From: Botryotinia globosa
Lineage: Eukaryota; Ascomycota; Leotiomycetes; Helotiales; Sclerotiniaceae
Assembly: GCA_014898425.1 (NCBI GenBank)
Contig: RCSZ01000002.1
Location: 2,480,001 to 2,544,000, forward strand
DNA length: 64,000 nucleotides
Direction of reading: 5' to 3'
In this document: piece by piece, positions 48,825 to 62,686 of the stretch
How the letters are laid out: each line of letters begins with the position of its first letter
Position numbering within the stretch: position 1 is the stretch's first letter
Made by a program: the position numbers and the translations under genes
Notes under the pieces: model-generated
What the model was told of the DNA's origin: nothing
Seen by the model: the letters and a program-made list of their open reading frames with translations, nothing else
Databases searched by the model: none

Positions 48825-51800
48825 ATGGACGAGAAATCCGCGCCTACCTCACTCGAGGATCACGACGATGAAATCTTTCACGTCCAACCTAGACCCGAAG
48901 CCCGAATCAGATTCGGCGCACAAGATGAAGAGACGGGCAGACAAATAAACACACTCCCTAGAATGACTAGGACAGCCACAAATAACTCGCAGCTATCAAC
49001 TACAAGCTCAAGGCGCCGCAGAGTTTCCATCGATCCAGCAACTGCTCTGCCAATTACTTACCGCACAGTATCTTTTGCCATTGAGGAAACTAAAGAAAAA
49101 CAGCGGGTCGATGCAGATCGTGCAAAGAAGGGCGCTGCAGCTGAGCTTGGTGATTTGGAGTGGCATACTATGTCAACAGACGATGTTGTACACATGTTGG
49201 AGACATCACTTGCTCAAGGTCTCTTGAAAGAACAGGTTGAGGTTAAGACAAAAGAATTTGGAAAGAACATGCCTTCAAAGCCACCTTCAAACTTGTTCTC
49301 GAGGGGTAGGTTTAATTTCATGTCTATTGGCGGCTCATCTATACTCTCATTTGATTGGGACCTTCTCTAATCCTTTTATGTTTTAGTTTTTGGATATCTA
49401 TTCGGTGGATTTGGATCGGTGTTACTGATTGGTGGTATTTTGGTTACTATCACCTATGAACCATTAGGAAAACCAAATCCGGCACAGGCAAATCTTGCTC
49501 TTGCAATCGTCCTTTATGCTGTCTTCGTCATTCAAGCACTATTCAATGCATGGCAAGATTGGTCATCGTCTCGGACGATGGCATCTATCTCCGGCATGCT
49601 TCCCGACGACTGCTTTGTCCTCCGCAATGGCAACCGCGTAGAGCTTGCCGCAGTTGATCTTGTTCCCGGTGACATACTTTATATAAAGGCCGGTAACAAG
49701 CTACCTGCAGATGTTCGGTTCGTTGAAATATCATCCGATGCTAAATTTGATCGCTCCATCTTGACTGGCGAATCGCAACCTATTGCCGGTTCAGTCGAAA
49801 ATACAGACCTCAATTATCTGGAAACGCACAATATTGGTATGCAGGGAACTCATTGCATCTCCGGAAGCGCGATAGGAGTCACTGTGAGCACGGGAGACAA
49901 GACCGTCTTCGGAAAGATTGCTAAATTGACCAATACGCCGAAGGCAGGCATGACGACACTGCAAAAGGAGATCTTGAGGTTTATCATAATCATCTGTTCC
50001 ATCATGATATTCTTCAACATAGTTGTCATTGTCTGTTGGTCTGCATGGTTAAGACACTCCCACCCTGACTGGATTTCCACTGCCGGGTTGATTATTGGTA
50101 TGTAGCTTTTCCTACTCTCACTTATCTGGTTCATCGCTAGGAACTAGAAGGGGTTTTTGGCTAATAAATTTTTACCGCAGACATCGTAACAGTGGCAGTC
50201 GCATTTATTCCTGAGGGTTTGCCCATCGCACTAACCGCTTCCCTGACCATTACGGCGAATATCATGAAGAGCAACCAGGTCTTATGCAAATCCCTAAAGA
50301 CTGTCGAAACTTTGGGAGCTGTATCAGTTATTTGCTCGGATAAGACCGGAACGTTAACAAAGGTAACATTACTGGCACTCGTCCTCAAATATTCTTAGAG
50401 ATCTTCCAGCTAATTGTATCCCCAGAACAAAATGTTTGCAACCGAGTGTTCAATCGCAGAGAAAACAATGACACCTGAGCAAGCTGTTGAGTTCCAAAAT
50501 CTCAATGGCAAGACTACTAATTCCGTGGCTCAATTGCGATCACTTGCAGGTTTGTGCAATGCTGGCGAGTTTGATGCTGCTACGCTCACTCTTCCTCTCG
50601 CGGAAAGGAAGATTGCAGGAGATGCGACAGATCAGGCAGTTCTTCGACTTTCAGAGACATTTGGAGAGGTTCGACATTTACATACTTTATGGAGAAAGAC
50701 TTTCGAACTAGCATTCAACAGCAAGAACAAATTCATGATCAGGACCCTCAGGCTATCTGACCCCGAAGGCTTGAAACTTGCAGTATCGCCTGAGGAGCTA
50801 GCCGAATGGAGAGATGAGGATCTTCTGTTAACTATCAAAGGAGCCCCAGACATTCTAGTGGAGCGCTGTACTAAATACGTTGGTGAAGATGGACATGTGT
50901 ACCCGATGAACCCGGAGAAGAAGGCGTCTATTGAAGAGATAAAAAACAAATGGTCAAGTCAGGGAAAGAGGGTGATTCTACTTGCAAGAAAAGTGCTTCC
51001 AGGCCACCAAAAACAGCATAGGCCCGAAAATAATACTTTTGAGGCCGAGATTGTGCGACAGGCTGGCAGCGATTTGACTTTAGTGGGACTTGTTGGCATC
51101 GTTGATCCTCCTCGAGATGAAATTCTAGAGGTAGTCAAGGTTCTAAGAAGAGCTGGTATCCGAATTTTCATGGTCACAGGTGATTTCAAACTCACAGCTC
51201 AAGCTATTGCTATTGAATGTGGCATCATCACTACCCCTTCTGAGATGATTCACGATGTTTCTAAACTCAGCAGAAACGGTATAGAGACCCCGAAAAGCAT
51301 TTCAAGTGGTGTCATGTCTGAGAAAGACGTGGACTCTAAGCACGGAGACGCGAGATCAATAGCTCTGAGCGGTCCGGATTTGATGAGTTTGAACGACAAT
51401 CAATGGGATCAACTTTGTCAATATGAAGAGATTGTTTTCGCACGTACTACTCCTGAGCAAAAGCTACGCATCGTCAAAGGTATATTCTCAAATTTGTCTC
51501 TTGAACTAATTTGCATATGACTAACACGAATACAGAATTTCAAAAACGTGAAAATATTGTAGGTATGACGGGCGACGGAGTCAACGATGCCCCATCTCTA
51601 AAGGCCGCCGACATTGGTATCGCTCTCGGAAGTGGTTCAGATATTGCCATTGAGGCTGCCGATATGGTCCTTCTCGATTCTTTCGGTGCCGTTGTCGAGG
51701 CCGTCAAATACGGTCGTGTAGTCTTTGACAACCTCAAGAAAACCATTATCTACCTTCTTCCCGCAGGAACCTTCTGCGAATTCCTCCCCATCATTACCAA

Positions 51801-52561
51801 CGTCATTCTAGGTCTTCCTCAAATCCTGAGCTCTTTCCTCATGATTATGATTTGTTGTCTCACAGATTGTGCTGGTGCCACAGTTCTTGCTTATGAACAA
51901 CCGGAAGCCGATGTACTTTTGAGGAAACCGAGAGATGTTAAGAAAGATAAGCTGGTCGATTGGAAATTGTTGTTCCACGCCTACATCTTTCTGGGTGTAC
52001 AACAAGCCATTGCATCGTTTGCAATGTCTTATTGGTATTGTCAACGGAGAGGAGTTACATTTTCGATCTTGTGGTTGGGATACGGAAAGTACCCGCCTCA
52101 TTTGAGTGATGCGTATGTACAGCAAGTGTTGGCTGTGGCGAGTAGTATTTATTTCGTCAATTTGGTTATCATGCAGTGGTTTAATCTGATGGTAAGTCGT
52201 CTTTCTTCGCTTTATCCGTTTTTCGCCCACTCTTCTTACTTTACCTTCTCATTTCCTTCCTAGCTAACCAAAAACCCAGGCAACTCGTACCCGTCGCCTC
52301 TCAATTTTCCAGCAACCACCTGCATTCAACAAAGCAACACAAAATCTCTGGCTATTCCCGGCAATACTTTTCGCTCTCGTCGTTATATTCATATTCCTCT
52401 ACATACCAGGATTGGCGTCTGCAATCAACAGTAGCCCAATTCCAGTGGAGTATTTCTTCTTGCCGTTGGCTTTCGGTATGTGGATACTTTTCACAGATGA
52501 GGCGAGAAAGTTTTGTGTGAGGAAGTGGCCAGAGGGTTGGTTGGCGAGAATAGCTTGGTAG
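48825..52561 (+). CDS. P-type ATPase, Na+/K+-ATPase-like (type IIC; possible ACU alkali-cation pump)
   Basis: ATP-driven cation pump of the plasma membrane or an internal membrane. Six exons (48825-49305, 49387-50097, 50181-50362, 50426-51479, 51536-52191, 52280-52561) join to 1121 aa. The N-terminus to about 100 is hydrophilic with RRRRVSID, a likely kinase site. Then: cation ATPase N-domain ([20 protein letters not shown]), TGES actuator motif, M4 IPEGLP, phosphorylation motif SDKTGTLT with the catalytic Asp, [11 protein letters not shown], and hinge [60 protein letters not shown] and [17 protein letters not shown] resemble animal Na,K-ATPase alpha more than SERCA or ENA pumps, whereas IPEGLP is SERCA-like (alpha has VPEGLL). 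A fungal ACU-type pump for Na+/K+ uptake is the best guess; ion specificity is not decided. No beta-subunit gene is nearby. Confidence 0.88.
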
Positions 52562-53469
52562 AGGGGCAAAGAAGGGAAGGCAACGTTGACGCTTTTGGGG
52601 GCAGAGAACAGGAGGTGGGAGCGGTAATACAAGATGATAGATGGTTTGGGTTAAAAATGTAGAAATGGGAGGGATTCGATCTTGATTTTGATGATTGGCA
52701 CTGGCACTTCTTGGTTACAGATTATGATCATGATTGTATCAAAATACGTTTAGATGAATTAATGGACAATGAAAGCATTGCGATCCACTTTGTATATGCT
52801 CGAATGATCAATGCTTTGGTGCCATTCTATACATAGACAGTTCATCGTATTCGAGTTGGCTATAAGCCATGGAACATCTATGAATTCTTGATCAGAAATC
52901 AGATTACTCAAAGTTTGGGTATTGGAAGAGAGTATTCTATTACTTTTGTGAAGACAATTAGTTGCTACTACCATTATTGGTGAGAGCTCCGTGGCTTGTC
53001 TAAGGCCGCCAGTGATAGAATATTTGATTCCCAATTTTGAAGCTGGAGATGTGTCTTGAATACCTAGTAGATATATCGTATGATCATATGAATGACCCAT
53101 ACAAAGTACACCAGTATGAATAAATCATAAGAAATTCTTACTCATCTCATATTTTCATCTGTTCTCAACATCTTGCATAAAAGGGGTACGGATGGACACC
53201 AGTGAAGCTCTACCAGTTGCTGACTCATCCCCATGCACCCAAAGGCCACATCTTTACATTAAGGCACCAGTCCCAAAATTTACTAGTGCCACCACCTTGA
53301 ATTAACCCCAAGCTTTGAGATCTGTTCGGATTATTATTCCTGTCAACACTTCACAATCTGCGACATTTATACAAATAGCAGAGCACAGTGCCAACGTGCC
53401 ATTCTTTAACTCTTCTTCTCATTCTTGTTTTTCCACTTCTGTGAGGTTTTCAGATATTAAACCGCCAAG
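52562..53469. other. Intergenic, 0.9 kb
   Basis: ATPase 3' flank and SEC61 promoter. A 113-codon minus-strand frame (52759-53100) shows no domain. A TATA-like TTTATACAAA lies near 53367. Confidence 0.5.
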
Positions 53470-55067
53470 ATGAGTGGCCGTAAGTTATTTCTATTATTCA
53501 TTCACAGCTTGTCGTCATAAGTGTGGATGAGCTTCTAAAACTTCAAATTCCTTCCAACAATCAATTGCAAAACGCTGACAATGTATCCTTATAGTTCGAT
53601 TCCTCGATCTCATCAAACCCTTCTCGCCGTTCCTCCCCGAGGTTCAGCAACCCGAGACAAAGGTCCCATTCAACCAAAAGTTGATGTGGACGGGTTTGAC
53701 ACTATTGATATTCTTGGTTATGAGCCAAATGCCATTGTATGGTATTGTGTCCTCAGATACCTCCGATCCTTTATACTGGTTGAGAATGATGTTGGCAAGT
53801 AACAGAGGTACTTTGATGGAATTGGGTATTACACCAATTATCTCCTCCGGAATGGTTTTCCAACTTCTTGCTGGTACCCATTTGATTGATGTTGATCTTG
53901 ACTTGAAGGCTGATCGCGAGTTGTATCAAACCGCGCAAAAGCTCTTCGCTATTATCTTGTCAATGGGTCAAGCTACTGTTTATGTCTTCACTGGATTGTA
54001 CGGTCAACCATCCGATCTCGGTGCTGGTGTCGTCTGCCTTCTCATCCTTCAATTGGTTGTTGCTGGTTTGATTGTCATTCTCCTCGATGAGCTCCTCCAA
54101 AAGGGATACGGTCTTGGAAGTGGTATCTCCCTCTTCATCGCTACCAACATCTGCGAGTCTATCATCTGGAAAGCATTCTCTCCCACTACCATCAACACCG
54201 GTCGTGGCCCAGAATTCGAAGGTGCCGTTATCGCACTCTTCCACTTGCTTTTGACATGGCCAAACAAGCAACGTGCTCTCCAAGAGGCTTTCTATAGACA
54301 ACAACTTCCCAACATCATGAACCTTTTGGCCACCATCGTCGTTTTCGCAACTGTTATCTACCTCCAAGGTTTCCGCGTTGAGATCCCAGTCAAATCTTCC
54401 CGCCAACGTGGTGCTCGTGGTTCTTACCCAGTTCGTCTTTTCTACACCTCCAACATGCCAATTATGCTTCAATCCGCTCTCTCTTCCAACGTCTTCCTTA
54501 TCTCCCAGATGTTGTACTCCCGCTTTTCCGAGAACTTGCTTGTCCAACTTTTCGGTGTTTGGGAGGCAAAGGAGGGTTCAGCACAACTTTTCGCTACTTC
54601 CGGTATCGCATACTACATGTCCCCACCTTTGAACTTCACCGATGCTCTTCTCGATCCAATCCACACTGCTGTCTACATTGTTTACATGCTTGTCGCATGT
54701 GCCATCTTCTCCAAGACTTGGATTGAAGTTTCCGGTTCCGGCCCAAGAGACGTTGCTAAGCAACTCAAGGATCAAGGACTTGTCATGGCTGGTCACAGAG
54801 AACAAAGCATGTACAAGGAGTTGAAGCGCATTATTCCTACTGCTGCCGCATTTGGTGGTGCTTGTATTGGTGCCCTCTCTGTTGGTAGTGATTTGATGGG
54901 AGCTCTCGGCTCTGGTACTGGTATTTTGTTGGCTGTCACGTAAGTACATTCACTTCAATATTACCGAATAACATAACTAATACTTTCCCAGTATTATCTA
55001 CGGATATTTTGAGATCGCCGCAAAGGAGGGTGATATGGCCGGCATGAAGGGCATGATCATGGGATAA
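53470..55067 (+). CDS. SEC61: Sec61 translocon alpha subunit
   Basis: Pore-forming subunit of the ER protein-conducting channel. Exons 53470-53479 (10 nt), 53595-54939 and 54992-55067 join to 476 aa. The tiny first exon encodes MSG and the first base of Leu4, giving [20 protein letters not shown], the standard Sec61 N-terminus; missing it would truncate the protein by 40 residues. Conserved stretches include the plug and TM2 ([20 protein letters not shown]), [75 protein letters not shown] (cytosolic loop 6-8), [20 protein letters not shown] (loop 8 ribosome contact), and the end [14 protein letters not shown]. Ten TM helices are expected. Length is the family norm. Confidence 0.97.
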
Positions 55068-55508
55068 GGAAATCCCTTTTCATATCTTTTAATTTCTTCT
55101 TGTACGCTTGATTACATAAAAGAAAAGCAAAACGATTTAGGATTGGTGGTTGATAGGAAAATTGGGACGGGTTTCGGAGATGAAAGATGTGTAGATGAAA
55201 GAGACAATATCATTTTATCTACATACCGACTATGATCTTTGTGTAATGTAACAATAGGTGCGGATAGGTTGGGGATGGGGATGGGTGTACTTTTTGGGAC
55301 TGCATTGCATGAATTCTGATGGTAGCATGAGAAATAAAAAGCAGGCACTTATTGTACAATTTGTAAAGAAATATTTGATAAAGATTGGATTTGCGTTGTG
55401 ATTGTGATGGTAATTGTGATGATAATTATGTGGATTCTGAATGCGATGCTATTAAAAGCTATTTCAAGTGTGCTATAGCAATCGTATAGTAAGTATTATA
55501 TACTACCT

Positions 55509-55530
55509 AGGTAGGTAGGTAGGTAGGTAG
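55509..55530 (+). repeat. (GTAG)n microsatellite
   Basis: About five GTAG units. Confidence 0.9.
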
Positions 55531-55767
55531 TAATAGCTCTCCATCCCCCTTCTCCCTTAACCCCCTTCTCCCTTAACCCCTCCCTAAAACGCAAACGAGG
55601 ACGAGAATAAAAACCTCTCACACTCTCACTTGCTTACAATTATATTATATTCAAGTATAGCATATATACAGAACAGAGGATATACATATCTATATATATA
55701 TAGATATATATAGAGATATTTAATAATTCATACTCAAATATTCAAAAATCATATTCACTCATTATTT

Positions 55768-55842
55768 ACTCACTCACATACTCACTTACATACTCACTTA
55801 CATACTCACTTACATACTCACTCATATACTCACTCACATACT
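55768..55842 (+). repeat. 12-bp tandem repeat (ACATACTCACTT)
   Basis: About six units, with variants in the outer copies (ACTC, ATAT). Lies in the ABCC 3' flank. Confidence 0.9.
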
Positions 55843-56158
55843 CCCTAGACCCAGAAACGGAGCCAGAAGCGCAACCAACCAACAAGGCTCAAGCACTCAA
55901 TGACCTTGAAAATATAAAAAGTTATGATTTCAATACTTAGGTATTATTTATTCATCATTCTCTCTCTCTTTTATATAAATATGTACCTCGCCGAACCTTC
56001 CCCAACCAAGCCCAACAATCCATCTACAAAATGTCAAAGTCCCAATGCATTTATTTATTTACCACCAAAGAAAAAAATTATGTATACTTCTTCCCCTTTC
56101 TCCAAAATGCACTATACTACATTCTTCCTTCCTTCCTTTTTACATTTCCTCCCTCTCT

Positions 56159-59100
56159 CTACTCATCATCCACCAATCTTTTTGCCTCCCAAGCCTTCTT
56201 CGCCGCCTCTTTCAACCCGTCCAAATCCCCACTCGTCTCACACATTCCTCTAAAAATCGCATCCTTCCCTTCCTTCTTCAACAACTCATGCGGATGAGCA
56301 TATTCAACCACCTCTCCCTTATCCAGTACCAACACCTTGTCATAATCCACAATTGTTTGCAAACGATGCGCAATGGTGATAATCGTACTCTTGAGTTCTC
56401 TTATCGTTTCTTGAATTTTGGCATCCGTGGTATAATCAATAGAAGCGGTAGCTTCATCCATCATGAGAACCTTAGGTTGTTTAAGTAAAGCGCGAGCTAA
56501 ACAAAGAAGTTGTCGTTGACCTTGTGAGAGATTGTTTCCTGATTCTGTGACGGTAGAGTTGAGGTTCAAGAAGATATTCTTGTTGGTGGTTGTAGAGCCT
56601 GATAATGATTCAATAGATGGTGGTCGTGAGATACCTGGTGTGGAAGGAGCTGTCGACGTTCCTACTGGTCCAATCAAATGAACTCTTCGTAAAGCTGTAA
56701 AGATATCTTCATCTGTAAAGAGGTTGAAAGGATCTAAATTACTTCGAATGGTACCTGTGAAAAGGGTTGGATCTTGTGGTACGATAGTTATTCTCTCACG
56801 AAGATCACGAAGGCCAATAAGACCAACATCAACTTCATCAATCAAAATCTTTCCCTCCTCGGCCTCAAGACCACGGAATAGAGCAAGGGCAAGGGAACTC
56901 TTTCCTGCACCTGTACGACCAACGATACCAACCTTTTCCAAAGGTCGGATTTTGAAACTGACATTTCGTAATACAGGATCCAAATCTTCCCTATATCTTG
57001 TAGTGTAATTAATGAATTCCACAGACCCTTGACTTGGCCAGTTTTTGGCAGGTTCAGTTTCTTCAATATACTCCGCTGCTTCTTGCTCGACATCCAGATA
57101 CTCCTTGATTCGCTCTACAGAGTTCATATTTTGTTCATTCATAGAATAAAGTCGTACCATCCAAAGAACGTTCTCCGTGAAACTGATAGCATAACTTAGG
57201 GAAAGGCCAGCCGAACCAGCATCGATAGTACCGATGCTACTGACAATAAATGCTCCTGCGAAAAATGCGACGAGATCACCGACCAAGTCAATTCTGAATG
57301 ATAGCCATCGATTTGCTGCCCATAGATAAATAAATGGTCGACTGTGAGTGTTGATTCGCAACATGTTGTCTCGGACAAATCGTTTCTCATCACCATAAGC
57401 TCGGATAGTGGTAACTCCGTTGAGTGTCTCTCCGAATTGCTGGAACAATGGACTTCTTTGAATTGATTCGATTCTCTTCAAATCTCTTGATGATCGAAGA
57501 TAGAATTTTCCAACAAAGAAGTACATGGCACTGATGAATACACCTGCAATCAAGAAGCCAGGAGTGATAGCAGTGATCAAAGCGACCGTTACAATGATAG
57601 CCAAGGCACATGACATAACTCCAATGGCGATGGGTGCGACTTCTTGATCAACAGCTTCCAAATCCTTACTAAATCGATTCATGAGTTGACCTAATGGAGT
57701 CGAGTCAAAGAACTTAAATTTTGCCCGAGTGACGGCTTTCATCAAATTCTCATGGATTCTCCAACTTGCGGTAAGAGAACCAAAGAAGAGCCAGAAGTCT
57801 CTGAAGAGGGCAATCAACATGCATGCGATACCAATCATAGCATAAACTCCGAGATAATATCCAACATCAACATCTGGAGCGAACTTTGCCACAATCGAAG
57901 TCTTGTTAGGGTCGAAATATGGTTGAACTTGAGATAACTTTGAGCTCGCGACTTGAATAGTAGAGATAGTGTTGCCAATGTAATTGTTTGCGGATAAGTG
58001 ATATTTGGTTCGGACAGCTTCAACATCATATCTATAGTTTCGTTAGCATAAATCGATAGTTGAAAAGTGCACGTTTCATAGCTTACTGATTTGCCCATTG
58101 CTTAATCCATATGTTGGCTCCAAGAGCACCAACTTGCTGGACTCCAAAAACCATTACAGCGAGAAGCCAGAACCACCAAGGACCCATGGCTCTCAAATAC
58201 AACACGAGGACTCTCCATTTGACACCACCCTCTGCTTTTGTTTCGGCCATGGCGTCTTTCTTTTCCTTGGATTTCTTTGCCTTTGGTTTTGCATTTGCAT
58301 TGTCCGGCTTACCATTTGCAGATTGGTCCTCGATGAGAGTTTCGTTGCTTTCCTCACCGATGCTAGAAGGGACTCGAGATGGGATTCGTGAGTGAAGGGC
58401 AGAAGCGGGGCGTGATTTAGTAATTTCCTCTCCTAACTTCCCTGAAGCTATAACCTTATCTGCGGATCCTTGTTCGGTGATTTTACCATTCTCGAGACAA
58501 ACAACATATCGAGAATGAGGAACACAGAGAGATAAATTGTGCGTGACTAAGATGCATGTACGATCAAGCATCAATGGTCCTCGGATACAATTATCGAATA
58601 TCCACTTGGCAGTATGTGAATCCACAGCACTCAAACAGTCATCGAGGAGCACATGTTTAGAGTTAGAGTAAAGAGCTCTTGCGAGAGAGATACGTTGCTT
58701 TTGGCCACCAGAAAGACTGATGCCCTTTTCACCAACAAGTGTCTCATCGCCATCATCCAGAATGTCTAGATCACGTTCTAAAGCGCAAGCAATAATCACA
58801 TCCTTGTATCTCTGTTCGTCCAATGGAGCAGCAAACAAGATGTTTTCCTTGATATTAGCATTCACGAGCCAAGGTTGTTGAGCGCAATAAGCGACGGTTT
58901 CGGTGAGACCAGTTTCGGGGTCGGGCCGGACATCTTCACGACTGAAACCGCCAGGTAGGAACACCTTTCCTTTGATTAAAGCCATCTCGCCGAGAAGAGC
59001 CATCAGAAGAGACGTCTTTCCAGATCCAGTGGGTCCAGCAATGATGTTTAAATGACCGATTTCGAATTTGACATTCAAATCCATCATTCGGAATGCGCTC

Positions 59101-61316
59101 GAGACATCTTCATCAGTGAAAGCTTCCTTGCCACCCCAGGATAAAGTAGCATTCTTAAATCCAATCATTTGATTGCCATCCTCATCCAAGTTATCGTGTG
59201 AGAGCTGATCGTACTTTTCAGTCTCGTCTTCGTTTAAGAATTCCTCGACTCGATTGATTGATACTTGACTTTCCTGAACATGAGCTATCATGTCGCCCAA
59301 TTGATCCAGAGGAACGCGAAGAATATTAAAGAGTGAGATAGCTGTGAATGCGATGGAAGGATAAAGTGGCTTCTTCTCTCCAACTGTATAATAGAGAAAC
59401 GAGAAGAAAGTAATAACTACCGGCACCGTGTTCCACACAGCAACAGCGAAAGCCCAGATGATATACTTTAAGCGTAATGCTTTCAACTCATCAGCTCGCT
59501 TATCATTGACAATATCAGTAAAGCGTTTTTCCCACGCAAAGTATTTAATGATACGAATATTCTCTAGGACTTCATTGGTAGTGTGAATTCTTTTATCGGT
59601 AGCTGCCATAATCTTTTTCTGGGCAGCTCCAAAGCCACGAGCGAATCCAATGTTCACAGGGAGAAGAATCGCCATGACAACGAGACCTGGAATACTACTC
59701 TTTCCGAGGATACGATAGAGAAGATATACAGCTACGATCAATTGGGTTGGAGCAGCAGCAAAGAGGAAGTGGAGATACGCAGTGACTTCGCTGACTTTGA
59801 AAGAATCAACAGACATGAGATTTATGATGGTACCGACATTAGCTTGCTCGTCTGTTTTCTTTCCAGCCCCACTTGCAGTAGCTGGTGGAGTTTGTGCGGC
59901 ATTAGAAGTTTGCTCACCCTTCTTCTTTCCAAGTGATCTTCGCCACCAGCTAGGCTTCTCTACATCCTTAAGATCTTTCTTTGCGCCAAGAACAGAGTCA
60001 CTTCCTGATGCAGCCTTTCTTCTTAATGCTTTAGCGTAGATTTCACCAATGATGATTGCCCTGAGCCTTATACAGATCTTGCGACCAATCCAAAGAGCTT
60101 GCTGATCAGCGAGCGAGCGAAGAATATCTGTAAAGGCAAGAAGAATGACGTATAACCAGATGACATTACGAGGCGCCGAGTCTGGATCTTCGATGTATTC
60201 AAGAATAGCTTTCAACAGCAATGTAGGTGCAAAGTTGAAAAGGCCGGAAAAGACGGCATATGCACACTGTATAGTCAGAAGACCTTTAAAGTAGCGCATC
60301 AAATGCCATACTAAGGCCGATGTCTTTTTGAATAGTCTATAGTCTGCCAAAACAGCGGCCGCTTTGTCCTTTGGCATCAGATTCCAGACATCTGCGATTT
60401 CGAAGGTGTTGATATAGCCGTGCCAAACAATAGAATCGACCCATGCGAAGGTAGCAATGGAAAACAAGCTGGCCAATGGCTCCTTTGAGGGTTGGATATC
60501 TCCCTCCCACTCCAAGACCACAGCCTTATTGCCCTTGCGTGTAGTAATTGCGAGTCCGAAAAGGAACGAAGAGAGCACGAAATCCGAGATAATAAGACCC
60601 TGACTGACTCTGGAACGCGGATGGATGATCACAGAGCGGAAAATAACCAGCGAGAAAAGCCATTGTGCAGTGTACAAAGCAGCTGTGTGATTCCAGATCT
60701 TTGGGACTCTCCATTTAGTATTGGAGAAAGCAAATCTCAAACTTGCAAGTATCAAAATATAGGTCCAGGTAAAGATTCCAGCAGTGGCGGCCACAACCCC
60801 CTTTGAACCATATGCGCCGAGTACGAAAATTGCGATCTGGATACCAAGTTCTACCGTGATCGCAAGGAGCTCAATGACTGTCAAGGTGTTCTGGCCTCTG
60901 GGACTGTCAATGGCAGCAACCGATCCTTGAGTGGTCGTCTTCGTCAATACCAATCGTCCACCGCCATTTATCGACAACCCTTCGTCTTCCTCATCGACAG
61001 CGGTGTGCTCGTTCCCGTTTGCCTCCCCATTATGATGACTGAATCCATTGCCACTTATCGTTGTACGGTCAATTGACCCAGTTCGCAATTGTCGATACTT
61101 GTGTTTCTGTTTTAACTTTATTTTCCGGCGGACCGCAGATGTGATTAGGATGAGGAACGAAAAGCCGATGACTATGAGCGGAAACAGTACTTTCAGATAA
61201 CTTTTCGCGGTTAGTCTTCGGCCTGGCAGCAGACTCACTGCTTTCACTTACTCTCTCTGTACACAGTTTGTGAAATCATCGATTTGCCATATAGGCCCAC
61301 GGCATTTGCCCAGCAT
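56159..61316 (-). CDS. ABCC-family ABC transporter, full length (Ybt1/Vmr1-like)
   Basis: Predicted vacuolar or plasma-membrane exporter of organic anions, conjugates or bile-acid-like compounds. Exons 61252-61316, 58087-61200 and 56159-58031 join to 1683 aa. The 65-nt first exon (MLGKCRGPIWQIDDFTNCVQ) is joined by a 51-bp intron with a CTAAC branch site; Met at 61247 inside that intron would be a wrong start. Order: N-terminal TMD0 helices (LKVLFPLIVIGFSFLILITS onward), TMD1, NBD1 with Walker A GPTGSGKTS, signature LSGGQKQRISLARAL and DDCLSAVDSH; TMD2; NBD2 with GRTGAGKSSLALALF, NLSQGQRQLLCLARALL and MMDEATASID. NBD1 has Asp where the catalytic Glu should be, NBD2 keeps Glu, the usual ABCC asymmetry. 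A Lys-rich linker (KPKAKKSKEKKD) follows NBD1. Substrate not decidable. Confidence 0.93.
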
Positions 61317-61760
61317 GATTGAGTGCCTATGGATAGTAGGATGGCGATTGAAACGTCTCGAACGTATTGAGTGGGGGTAGTCTTAACGTATCATTGAATT
61401 GGCTAATCAAGTAGAAGAATTATTATTTCCTGTTTCTAAACAATGGCTTCGGCGCGAGAAAACCAAAGAGGTGATGAATTAAACCGAGTGGAGTATAAAG
61501 CCGTAGTATATAATGGGAGAAGAGAAAGCGGAAGAAAAAGAAGAAGGAGAAAAGAAGCACCCAGATATTTCACTACCAGTTCTCCGAGCAAATATATATA
61601 TATATTGAGGGATTATGTACTCGGAAGTTGTGGTGGGAGAGAAAGAAAATGGAGTTGTGTGTATTTGAGAAAGGATGAAGGATGGGATGTTGGAAGAGAA
61701 GAGCTTTGTGATTGCATGCAGACCTAGTTAGTAATAAGTAGTCCCTAGTACCTTTCTTGA

Positions 61761-61818
61761 CCCTCTCTCGCTCTCTCTCTCTGTCCCTCCCTCTCTCTCT
61801 CCCTCCCTCCCTCCTCTG
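61761..61818 (+). repeat. TC-rich low-complexity tract
   Basis: Runs of CTCTCT and CCCTCC, polypyrimidine on this strand. It lies about 450 bp upstream of the ABCC start on the other strand. Confidence 0.9.
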
Positions 61819-62658
61819 TCTGTACTCGCTCGTACTATTCTAATCTTTTACCTTTATCTGCAAAAAAGAGTTCAATAAGCATGTACCATACCATATATAA
61901 TGAGTAGCATCTGCACTGTACGAAGTATCATGTAAGTTACCTAGGTATGTTATCCGCATCCACCCTCGAGCCACCCAACTCTTTTTTAGTCCCACTTAGA
62001 CTTACCTACCTACGTGGGCTCATTGTACAGACTATCGTTATATAAATATCTATATCCCGTCTTCCGAAACCAATCAGTGAATATCATCTATCTTCTGCAA
62101 TAACCATCTCTCATTACGAGTGGACCTGGTAGATAGATAGATACACACACATATATACATATATACATATATACATTGTCCCTAGTTCGCTTAGGTAGAC
62201 ATGCTTCACGATGCTGGAAAGGTTAACATCTCAACGGGAGTACAACAAGGAACTTCTTTGAACGTTGAATGCATCTTACTTTTTTCCATCACAACACTCA
62301 TTTCGTTACTTCGGTGGTATTATCATTGATATACCTATACTTTGGCCAAGCTATATCAAACAGTCGGATCCATGGATGTTTCCTAGAGTAACAATATGCC
62401 AAATTCTCTACTCGGTCGGCTTGCATGACTTCGCTAACTACATAGTGTGGAGTGTGCTATCAGTCTGATATCGGTGTGATAGCGATATCTATTTACCTGG
62501 ATCATCTCGGTCATCATGACTAGGTATCAACCTCCAATTGATTCTATACCCAACCTTACGCGAAGGATCTGGTTGGTTTACTTCTTCCTTCTGACTTGGA
62601 ACAAACGAACTTCACAGTTTCTCTCGTCTAAAGATCAAAGTACATATTAACTTCTACA

Positions 62659-62686
62659 GATTGATTGATTGATTGATTGATTGATT
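62659..62686 (+). repeat. (GATT)7 microsatellite
   Basis: Seven uninterrupted GATT units. Confidence 0.93.

Larger units (their letters stand above)
55068..56158. other. Convergent intergenic region, 1.1 kb, repeat-rich
   Basis: Between the ends of SEC61 and the ABCC gene. It contains a GGTA-type tetranucleotide run (55509-55530), a short tandem CCCCCTTCTCCCTTAA duplication near 55544-55578, and a 12-bp array at 55768-55842. Confidence 0.6.

Noticed and set aside
61200..61247. Met at 61247 as the ABCC start
   Set aside because: It falls inside a GT-AG intron with a CTAAC branch site; the exon at 61252-61316 gives a family-like N-terminus.
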